Source: Planctomycetota bacterium
Lineage (GTDB): Bacteria > Planctomycetota > SBBH01 > JACQRN01
Direction: 5' to 3'
Assembly (NCBI GenBank): GCA_016206515.1
Contig: JACQRN010000078.1
Span: 1-5,195, forward strand
DNA length: 5,195 nt
Below the pieces are notes generated by a model that did not search any database, was not told where the DNA came from, and saw nothing but the letters and a program-made list of their open reading frames with translations. Shown piece after piece: positions 1 to 4,797 of this stretch. How positions within the stretch are numbered: position 1 is the first letter of the stretch; every line of letters starts with the position of its first letter. The position numbers and the translations under genes are program-made.

Positions 1-1317
1 GAGGGAGAGGGACTTGGCCTCCGGGGCGATCTCCTTGCGTACGATCGCGTCCGCCTCGCGCAGGATCCGCAGGCGATGGGGCGTCACCTCCCCCAGGATC
101 CGCACCGCGAGCCCCGGCCCCGGGAACGGCTGGCGCCAGACGACCTCGTCGGGGAGCCCCAGCTGCGCTCCGATCGCGCGGACCTCGTCTTTAAAGAGCA
201 TCCGGAACGGCTCCACCAGCTCGAACCCGAGCTCCTTCGGGAGCCCCCCGACGTTGTGGTGGGTCTTGATCGTGGCGGTGGGGCCGCCGAAGGCGCTCAC
301 CGATTCGATGACGTCCGGGTAGAGCGTCCCCTGCGCGAGGAACCGTGCCCCGCTGATGTGGCGCGACTCGTCGCGGAAGACGTCGATGAAGACCCCCCCG
401 ATGCGGCGGCGCTTCTCCTCGGGGTCGGTGACCCCCTTCAGGGCGGCGAGGAAGCGCGCGGATGCGCTTGCAACGTGCAGAGTGACGTCGGTGTGGCGGC
501 GGACGATGTCGGCGACCTCCTCGGCCTCCCCCTCCCGCAGCAGGCCGTTATCCACGAAGATCGCATGGAGGCGATGGCCCAGCGCGCGCGACAGGAGCGC
601 CGCGGCGACCGTGGAGTCGACCCCCCCGGAGAGCCCCAGGACGACCGAGGCGTCTCCGGTCCTCTCTCTCGTCTCGCGCACGACCCGCTCGGCGAAGTCC
701 GACAGCCGCCAGGTCCCCTTCGCGCCGCAGGCGTCGAAGAGAAACCGCCGCAGGATCTTCGCCCCCCCCGGCGTATGGGCGACCTCGGGGTGGAACTGGA
801 CGCCCCAGATGCGGCGGTGCTCGTCCGCGACGGCCGCGCAGGGCGAGTCCTTCGAACCCGCCACCGTGCCGAACCCCTGCGGCAACGCCGCCACGCGATC
901 GCCGTGGCTCATCCAGACGGGGAACGGTTCATCGGATGGGAAGTCCCGGAAGAGGGAGGTCCTCGCGGTGGTGCGCACCTCGGCGTGTCCGTACTCCCTC
1001 CGCGAGGACTTCTCGACGCGACCTCCCATCTGGTGACACAGCGCCTGAAGCCCATAGCAGATCCCGAGGATCGGAGGGTGCCCCTCCCGCAGGTACGCCG
1101 GCGCGATCCGGGGGGCATCCGGTTCGAGGACGCTACGCGGCCCGCCGGACAGGATCAGCCCGACAGGACTGCGTGCCAGGATCCCTTCCGCGTCCGCTGT
1201 GCAGGGGTGCACCTCCGAGTAGACCCCCAGCTCCCGCGTCCGCCGCGCGATCAGTTGCGTGTATTGCGATCCGAAGTCGACGATCGCAACCCATTCGGAG
1301 GAGGGGGAGGATGGCAT
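1..1317 (-). CDS. guaA: GMP synthase (glutamine-hydrolysing), C-terminus missing at window edge
   Basis: GuaA converts XMP to GMP with ATP and glutamine in the cytoplasm, the last step of guanine nucleotide synthesis. The 439 codons in the window read without interruption. An N-terminal class I glutamine amidotransferase domain spans about residues 10-195: the nucleophile is Cys87 in GICYG, and His176 and Glu178 lie in QFHPE. An ATP-pyrophosphatase domain follows, with the P-loop SGGVDS at 230-235. The GuaA dimerisation region then starts, marked by QGTLYPD (329-335), KTHHNVGGL (351-359) and PFPGPGL (397-403). Family members are about 510-525 residues long, so some 70-85 residues lie beyond the left edge; this is an edge effect, not a broken gene. 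The start is the ATG at 1317, eight codons before the conserved V-A-I-V-D-F-G-S-Q segment. No Shine-Dalgarno sequence precedes it, but a -10-like TACAAT does. The identity is secure. Confidence 0.97.
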   Translation of the reverse strand, partial: MPSSPSSEWVAIVDFGSQYTQLIARRTRELGVYSEVHPCTADAEGILARSPVGLILSGGPRSVLEPDAPRIAPAYLREGHPPILGICYGLQALCHQMGGRVEKSSRREYGHAEVRTTARTSLFRDFPSDEPFPVWMSHGDRVAALPQGFGTVAGSKDSPCAAVADEHRRIWGVQFHPEVAHTPGGAKILRRFLFDACGAKGTWRLSDFAERVVRETRERTGDASVVLGLSGGVDSTVAAALLSRALGHRLHAIFVDNGLLREGEAEEVADIVRRHTDVTLHVASASARFLAALKGVTDPEEKRRRIGGVFIDVFRDESRHISGARFLAQGTLYPDVIESVSAFGGPTATIKTHHNVGGLPKELGFELVEPFRMLFKDEVRAIGAQLGLPDEVVWRQPFPGPGLAVRILGEVTPHRLRILREADAIVRKEIAPEAKSLSL

Positions 1318-1324
1318 GGGAGGG

Positions 1325-1354
1325 ATTGTAGGAAGGTGATCTGTCTCCTGTCTC
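1325..1354 (-). promoter_or_regulatory. Candidate guaA promoter, possibly giving a leaderless mRNA
   Basis: Reading the minus strand, TACAAT (1330-1325) matches the sigma70 -10 consensus at five of six positions. GAGACA (1354-1349) lies 18 nt upstream and matches the -35 consensus at four of six. The last base of the -10 is followed by 7 nt and then the guaA ATG, so transcription would begin at or next to the start codon. This agrees with the absence of a ribosome-binding site. The assignment is by consensus only. Confidence 0.45.
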
Positions 1355-1361
1355 CTGACTC
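1341..1361. repeat. Three tandem 7-bp units between divergent genes
   Basis: Two exact CTGTCTC copies (1341-1347, 1348-1354) are followed by CTGACTC (1355-1361), which differs at one base. The array sits in the divergent spacer between guaA and the small plus-strand gene. On the minus strand, each exact copy contains GAGACA, which resembles a -35 element at the right distance from the guaA -10. It could be a simple slippage array or a set of protein-binding sites; the sequence alone does not decide. Confidence 0.75.
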
Positions 1362-1382
1362 CTTCTTGGCATTTGCAAGACG

Positions 1383-1388
1383 TATCAT
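1383..1388 (+). promoter_or_regulatory. Candidate -10 hexamer for the 103-residue gene
   Basis: TATCAT matches the -10 consensus TATAAT at five of six positions and is followed by 6 nt and then the GTG at 1395. That is the spacing expected if transcription starts on the start codon itself. No convincing -35 lies 16-18 nt upstream, and no Shine-Dalgarno sequence precedes the GTG. Confidence 0.35.
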
Positions 1389-1394
1389 GTCGTT

Positions 1395-1706
1395 GTGGCA
1401 GGCGAACCTTCCGACCCTTTCGAAGACTTCCGGCGCAAGCAGGAGGAGAAGCGCAAGCGGGAGTTCGCCGTCCCGGACAAGCCGCGCGACCTCTCTCGTG
1501 TCAGCGACTACTTCGTGAAGCCGTCCGCCGCCCCGGCCCGGACCTCGCATCCCGCTGCGCCGACACAGGCCGCCGTGCCTGTCCCTGTGGCCGCACCCGC
1601 CCTCGCCGCCCCGGTCGCGCGCGCGGCGTGGGAGAGTCTGCTCGCCCTCCTCGTCGATCGCGGGGTGCTGACGCGGGACGAGGCGGAGGCTTTGAAGAAG
1701 GGCTGA
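1395..1706 (+). CDS. Small unknown protein with charged N-terminus, Pro/Ala linker and C-terminal helix
   Basis: I do not recognise this 103-residue product. Residues 1-43 are strongly charged, with DPFEDFRRKQEEKRKREF and then DLSRVSDYFVK. Residues 44-75 are rich in proline and alanine and are probably disordered. Residues 77-101 form a likely amphipathic helix pair, W-E-S-L-L-A-L-L followed by RGVLTRDEAEAL; similar short ends of the type GVLT-x-EEA occur in unrelated proteins and may bind a partner. There is no signal peptide or membrane segment, so it is probably cytoplasmic. The codons show the strong GC bias at third positions seen in its neighbours, which supports a real gene. The GTG at 1395 is the only plausible start near the 5' end of this frame and lies just after a -10-like hexamer. 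It is divergent from guaA, and the next gene converges on it 90 bp downstream. No function can be inferred. Confidence 0.65.
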   Translation: MAGEPSDPFEDFRRKQEEKRKREFAVPDKPRDLSRVSDYFVKPSAAPARTSHPAAPTQAAVPVPVAAPALAAPVARAAWESLLALLVDRGVLTRDEAEALKKG

Positions 1707-1796
1707 ACGCGATTCCCCGGAAGATGGGGTTGGGATCGCAACGCGTGCCGTTCTGCACGATGCGCGATGCGTCCTGCGCGGGATACAGACTCGCGA

Positions 1797-2291
1797 CTAC
1801 GGGGTCGAGTGGGTCGCGTCCAGGTTGTCGCAGGCCGAGGGACCGAGGGGGGACATTCCGGGCTCCGAAGATCGGTTCTCCGGAGCCGCCAGGGTTGTGG
1901 CCGTGCCTCCCGCGGCGTTGCGCGCATTGCCGCGCGCCGGGCGGGCATACCCCGCCAGGCCCAGGATGGCGCCGATCGCGAGGCCGGCGCAGAGGGGGCG
2001 CAGGAACGCGGGGAGAAGGGAGGGGCGTCGCGGACGGAGCGAAAGGAGCCACGAGGGGCGGCGGATCGCCGGGGTGGTCAGGTTCGACAGGCGTTGCTCC
2101 AGCAGGAGTCCCTGGACTTTCGCGCGGGGGGCCAGGCCGGTCTTTACGAGGATCGCTCCGAGCGGAACGGTCTTTCCCTGTCGTGCGGTCTCCCTCTGGA
2201 CCCGCAGCGCCTCCCGGAGTCCCCAGACCGTCAGGAGTCCCTTCGCCACGGCCTTTTCCCCCAGCCGCATCCCCAGTCGTGCCGTTTCCAT
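1797..2291 (-). CDS. MshEN-like (GspE N-terminal-like) small protein with one membrane segment
   Basis: The product has 164 residues. Residues 9-32 and 43-66 are two copies of a 24-residue pattern. The first starts RLGEKAVAKGLL and ends in Gln32; the second starts PLGAILVKTGL and ends in Gln66. Their spacing of Leu-Gly, Gly, hydrophobic residues and final Gln fits the MshEN module at the N-terminus of MshE/GspE/PilB-type ATPases, which binds cyclic di-GMP in some members. Departures are Pro43 where Arg is usual, and a 10-residue spacer where I recall about five. A basic linker (77-91) precedes a likely single membrane helix at about 99-116, then a 48-residue tail rich in Ala, Ser and Pro with no recognised domain. 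No ATPase domain is present. The ATG at 2291 is chosen because AGGGGTGA lies just upstream; the GTG at 2297 would add two residues but overlaps that site. A c-di-GMP role is inference. Confidence 0.7.
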   Translation of the reverse strand: METARLGMRLGEKAVAKGLLTVWGLREALRVQRETARQGKTVPLGAILVKTGLAPRAKVQGLLLEQRLSNLTTPAIRRPSWLLSLRPRRPSLLPAFLRPLCAGLAIGAILGLAGYARPARGNARNAAGGTATTLAAPENRSSEPGMSPLGPSACDNLDATHSTP

Positions 2292-2293
2292 CT

Positions 2294-2301
2294 TCACCCC
2301 T
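2294..2301 (-). promoter_or_regulatory. Ribosome-binding site that decides the start of the MshEN-like gene
   Basis: On the minus strand AGGGGTGA is followed by AG and then the ATG at 2291. It resembles the anti-Shine-Dalgarno complement AGGAGGTGA with one base fewer. The competing in-frame GTG at 2297 lies inside this site, so the ATG is preferred. Confidence 0.5.
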
Positions 2302-2388
2302 ATAGACGTCGTCGGGCACCCTGCAGTTTCCTGGATTCCAATGTTTTTCGATTCCGTTACATCACGGGACGGGCTTCAATGCCGCGCC
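2298..2388. other. Divergent intergenic spacer with lower GC; promoters expected
   Basis: This 91-bp gap separates the start codons of the MshEN-like gene and the lipoprotein gene. Its middle (about 2325-2362) is clearly richer in A and T than the surrounding DNA, as expected for promoters. TTCAAT (2375-2380) matches four of six -10 bases and ends 8 nt before the lipoprotein ATG, and TATAGG (2304-2299, minus strand) matches four of six 7 nt before the MshEN-like ATG. Neither is strong enough to be called a promoter. Confidence 0.4.
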
Positions 2389-3288
2389 ATGCGGGTCTAC
2401 GGGGGGACGGTCGCGGGGTTCGGTGTGGGCGTCCTCCTCGTCCTGTCCTCGGGTTGTGGGGGTGGAGGAGGGGGTGAAGTCAGAACGACGCACCCTCCCG
2501 CGCCCCGTGGCCTCCTCGACGGGCCGCTTCTGGCCGGGGCGGTCGAGTTCGAGGTCTCCGACCAGTACCTCATCCGCGGGATCCCGCAGGGGGCCCGGTC
2601 GGTCGAGTGTCGAATCCCCCTTCCGGTCCCTTCGCGCGGCTGCACGATCTCCCGCCCGGCGATCGCCTGCCCGGCGGATCACGATGTTCGTGGGGTCCTG
2701 ACGGGGGCCTCTCCTGTCACGGTGGCGGTCCGGGATCCGGGCGTTGCGGAGATGACCGTCACGCTGCGGTACGCGTGCGAGAGCCATGCGGTTTCCGCCG
2801 CACGGGGACCAGCGGCGGTGCCCTCGGGGGCCGCGCGGGGGGCACTGCGTCCGTACCAGGCCGCCGGGGCTCGCGAGGGGGTGACCGCGGAGATCCGGGC
2901 GCTCGCGCGCCTCGCCTCCCGGGACCACGCGGAGCTTGCGTCGCGGGCGGGGGCGCTCCTGGCCTGCGTCACCCCTGCTCTCCGCGAGCGGCCGGGCGCA
3001 GGGCCGAACGACGCCTACTTCTCGCTCTGTCGTGCGGCGGGGATCGCCTGCCGCCTGCAGAGCGGCGTTCGCCTCGCGCGCGAGGGGTCGACGCCGAAGA
3101 ATTGGGTCGAGTGCTACCTGGGAGGGATCGGGTGGGTTCCCGTCGACGCCGAGCGCCCCTCGGACGACCCCGCCTCGGGGCTCGGGGGGATCGGCGCCGG
3201 GTACGTTCCGTACTCGGACGAGAGTTTTGCCGTGACGGTCGACGGCGCGCCTCATGCGGACTGGCGGAGGGGGATCTCCTCCCGGTAG
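2389..3288 (+). CDS. Lipoprotein with degenerate transglutaminase-like domain
   Basis: The product has 299 residues. A signal peptide (1-22) has a hydrophobic core V-G-V-L-L-V-L and ends in SSG before lipidated Cys23, followed by six glycines as a tether, so it is probably anchored to a membrane on the periplasmic side. Residues about 45-140 look like the beta-rich region often found before transglutaminase cores. Residues about 190-255 match that core: NDAYFSLCRAAGIACR (207-222), then NWVECYL (238-244) and GWVPVDAE (248-255). Asp253 of the catalytic triad is kept. By alignment with the family pattern, however, Gly203 occupies the Cys position and Lys237 the His position. The mature protein has eight further cysteines (74, 85, 94, 130, 193, 214, 221, 242) that might form disulfides. 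The ATG at 2389 gives a compact signal peptide; an in-frame ATG at 2341 would add 16 residues before it. No clear Shine-Dalgarno sequence precedes either. It is probably a binding or structural pseudoenzyme rather than a protease. Confidence 0.83.
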   Translation: MRVYGGTVAGFGVGVLLVLSSGCGGGGGGEVRTTHPPAPRGLLDGPLLAGAVEFEVSDQYLIRGIPQGARSVECRIPLPVPSRGCTISRPAIACPADHDVRGVLTGASPVTVAVRDPGVAEMTVTLRYACESHAVSAARGPAAVPSGAARGALRPYQAAGAREGVTAEIRALARLASRDHAELASRAGALLACVTPALRERPGAGPNDAYFSLCRAAGIACRLQSGVRLAREGSTPKNWVECYLGGIGWVPVDAERPSDDPASGLGGIGAGYVPYSDESFAVTVDGAPHADWRRGISSR

Positions 3289-3342
3289 GGCGGGGTTCAT
3301 CCCCGCCCGCGTGCGATTCGCGGGGGTAAACCCCGCGCCTAC
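3285..3342. repeat. REP-like nested palindrome between convergent genes; likely two-way terminator
   Basis: The outer arms GTAGGGCGGGGTT (3285-3297) and, on the other strand, GTAGGCGCGGGGTT (3342-3329) match except for one inserted base. Each half can also fold alone: 3288-3295 pairs with 3301-3308 (8 bp, loop TTCAT), and 3319-3325 pairs with 3331-3337 (7 bp, loop GTAAA). Ten bases lie between the two hairpins. The GTAG ends provide the TAG stop codons of both flanking genes. The form resembles dispersed GTAGG-ended palindromes I recall from GC-rich genomes. There is no T-run, so a terminator role is inferred from position and stem strength. Confidence 0.75.
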
Positions 3343-3986
3343 CGCTTCCGGAACACGAACTCCCTCTCGTTCCCGCGCCGCCCCTCGAACGAGTCGGGGG
3401 GCGTCTCGAAGCGGTCGAACGAGAACAGGCCGCCGAAAAGCGCCTCGACATCGGCGCGCGTGACGTCGAACGGCGGTCCGCCCGTCCGGCCGTGGAAGTA
3501 GAACAGGCCGAAGTAGAGACCGCCCGAGCGCAGCGCCCCGGCGATGGATCGCGCGTACGCCTCGCGGTTCCGCGGCGGGATCGCGGCGAGGCAGGTGTGC
3601 TCGCACACCGCGTCGAACGCGCCGGGGTACGCGTCGGCGAGCGTCAGGACGTCCCGGAGATCGAACGTGGCGCACAGCCCCTCCCCCGCAAGGTTGCGGC
3701 GCGCCCCCTCGATCCCCTCCGGGGCGAAGTCGAACCCCCAGACGTCGAACCCGTGCCGGGCCAGAAGCATCGCCTCCCATCCGAACCCGCACCCCGGGAC
3801 CGCGACCTTTCCCCTCGGGACCGCGCCGGAGGCGACGAGGCGCGCGATCGGCGGCGCGGCGGCGCCTTTGTCCCACCCCGGCTTCTCCTCGCCCCGGTAG
3901 ATCCCGCGCCAGAAGGCGGGGGCCGCCGCCTCCCCGGGCGGCGGGTCGGATCGGGGCGGGCCGTGTGGTAGAACAGGATCGGTCAT
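3339..3986 (-). CDS. SAM-dependent methyltransferase, thiopurine methyltransferase (TPMT)-like family
   Basis: The 215-residue product is a complete class I SAM-dependent methyltransferase of the TPMT type, probably cytoplasmic. Typical elements appear in order: FWRGIYRGEEKPGWDKG (25-41), matching the family's W-D-x-G region; VAVPGCGFGWEA (61-72), the SAM-binding loop; GFDFAPEGI (84-92), with Asp86 suited to bind the SAM ribose; EHTCLAAIPPRNREAYA (129-145), the family's signature second motif; GGPPFDV (169-175); and a C-terminal FVFRKR. Bacterial relatives methylate thiol-like, selenium or tellurium compounds, but many have no known substrate. The ATG at 3986 is the only usual start codon before the first conserved block. 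No Shine-Dalgarno sequence is visible upstream, where the DNA is the permease coding sequence. It overlaps the start codon of the divergent permease gene by 2 nt, and its stop lies in the palindrome at its 3' end. The family is confident; the substrate is unknown. Confidence 0.9.
   Translation of the reverse strand: MTDPVLPHGPPRSDPPPGEAAAPAFWRGIYRGEEKPGWDKGAAAPPIARLVASGAVPRGKVAVPGCGFGWEAMLLARHGFDVWGFDFAPEGIEGARRNLAGEGLCATFDLRDVLTLADAYPGAFDAVCEHTCLAAIPPRNREAYARSIAGALRSGGLYFGLFYFHGRTGGPPFDVTRADVEALFGGLFSFDRFETPPDSFEGRRGNEREFVFRKR
3975..3978 (+). promoter_or_regulatory. Shine-Dalgarno sequence of the TauE/SafE gene
   Basis: AGGA lies 6 nt before the ATG at 3985, a good ribosome-binding distance. 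It lies inside the N-terminal coding part of the opposite-strand methyltransferase gene and supports the choice of the overlapping start. Confidence 0.6.
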
Positions 3987-4773
3987 GGACGTCGTCTGGA
4001 TCGGAGCGGCCGCGTTCCTCGCGTCGGGATTGACACTCTACTCCGGGTTCGGGCTGGGGACACTTCTCCTGCCGGTCTTCGCGATGTTCGCCCCGGTGGA
4101 GGTCGCGGTTGCCTCGACGGCTGTCGTGCACGGGGCGAACAGTGCCTTCAAGGCGCTGTGGGTCGGGAGGCACGCGGATCGGGATCTGGTCGTCCGGTTC
4201 GGCGTCCCCGCGGTCCTCGGGGCGTTCGCGGGGGCCGCCGCATTGGGGCTTCTCGTCGGCGCGCGCCCGCTCGCGATGTACGAGATCGCGGGGCGGCCGG
4301 CGCAGGTCACGGCGGTCAAACTCGCGGTGGCGATCCTGATCTCCCTATTTGCCGCGTTCGACCTGGTGCCGTCCCTGCGCGCGCTGCGGTTCGACCGCAG
4401 GTCCCTGGCGTTCGGCGGGGCGTTGTCGGGATTCTTCGGGGGGGTGTCCGGCCATCAGGGGGCGCTCCGGTCGGCCTTCCTCGGCAAGGTAGGGGTCTCC
4501 GCGGAGGCGTTCGTCGGGACCAACGCGGTGCTCGCGTTCGCGGTGGATTCCGCGAGGCTCTCGGTCTATGCGGCTTCCTTCCTGTCCGGACGGGGGGCGC
4601 TCACCCTGGGCACCGGACAGGCGCCGGCGATCGTCTCCGGCATCGCCGGGGCGCTCCTCGGTGTGGCGGTGTCGTCCCGTTTCCTCCGCAAGGCGACGAT
4701 GGAGGGGGTCCGTACGCTGACCGGGGGGCTCCTGCTGGCGGTCGCCGCGGCCCTGGGCGCCGGGGTGATCTGA
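3985..4773 (+). CDS. TauE/SafE family membrane permease (putative sulfite/organic anion exporter)
   Basis: The 262-residue protein is almost wholly hydrophobic, with about seven or eight membrane segments near residues 4-20, 24-48, 70-92, 108-128, 141-155, 175-200, 212-230 and 243-261. It has the two-half arrangement of TauE/SafE proteins: a first half with GFGLGTLLLPVFAMF (21-35) and V-A-x-A-S-T-A-x-V-H (40-49), and a second half with GGALSGFFGGVSGHQGALRS (144-163) and VGTNA (177-181). This matches the family's usual glycine-rich G-x-x-x-G-x-x-G-x-x-G segment and normal length. Members move sulfite, sulfoacetate or other sulfur-containing anions across the inner membrane, but most are uncharacterised. 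The ATG at 3985 has an AGGA site 6 nt upstream and shares CATG with the start of the divergent methyltransferase gene. The glycine cleavage gene converges 24 bp downstream. The family is confident; the transported compound is not known. Confidence 0.9.
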   Translation: MDVVWIGAAAFLASGLTLYSGFGLGTLLLPVFAMFAPVEVAVASTAVVHGANSAFKALWVGRHADRDLVVRFGVPAVLGAFAGAAALGLLVGARPLAMYEIAGRPAQVTAVKLAVAILISLFAAFDLVPSLRALRFDRRSLAFGGALSGFFGGVSGHQGALRSAFLGKVGVSAEAFVGTNAVLAFAVDSARLSVYAASFLSGRGALTLGTGQAPAIVSGIAGALLGVAVSSRFLRKATMEGVRTLTGGLLLAVAAALGAGVI

Positions 4774-4790
4774 CGCCCTCGGCTGGCGTC
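4772..4790. terminator. Small hairpin between convergent permease and glycine dehydrogenase genes
   Basis: GACGCC (4772-4777) pairs perfectly with GGCGTC (4785-4790) around a 7-base loop. The left arm includes the last two bases of the permease TGA stop. Because the two genes converge, the hairpin could end transcription from both sides, but the stem is short and no T-run follows on either strand. Confidence 0.35.
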
Positions 4791-4797
4791 CTGCCGC

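Noticed and set aside
1..60. guaA or gcvP as truncated pseudogenes
   Set aside because: Both frames are open right up to the window edge, so the missing parts reflect the window boundary and not gene damage.
76..1518. Long plus-strand open frame (480 codons) opposite guaA
   Set aside because: It is the codon-for-codon complement of guaA, an expected artefact of high GC; its translation is Arg/Pro/Asp-rich with no domain, whereas the minus strand encodes all GuaA motifs.
1707..1796. Spacer between the converging small genes
   Set aside because: I see no strong hairpin, T-run or short gene in these 90 bases.
1501..2319. Long minus-strand frame (272 codons) and plus-strand frame 1373-2305 over the small genes
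   Set aside because: Both are low-complexity translations without recognisable motifs that cover genes with better support in other frames.
1825..2388. Upstream extension of the lipoprotein reading frame
   Set aside because: The frame is open far upstream, but the extension overlaps the MshEN-like gene on the other strand, has no domain character, and would bury the lipoprotein signal peptide inside the protein.
2341..2388. Alternative lipoprotein start at the ATG at 2341
   Set aside because: It would put 16 mostly polar residues ahead of the compact signal peptide and has no ribosome-binding site; the ATG at 2389 is more typical, although 2341 is not excluded.
3966..3974. -10-like TAGAAC upstream of the permease gene
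   Set aside because: It matches only four of six bases with no matching -35, and lies inside the methyltransferase coding sequence; chance is a sufficient explanation.
2362..4173. 603-codon minus-strand open frame
   Set aside because: It runs antisense to the lipoprotein and permease genes and out of frame with the methyltransferase; its Arg/Pro-rich composition is that of a GC shadow.
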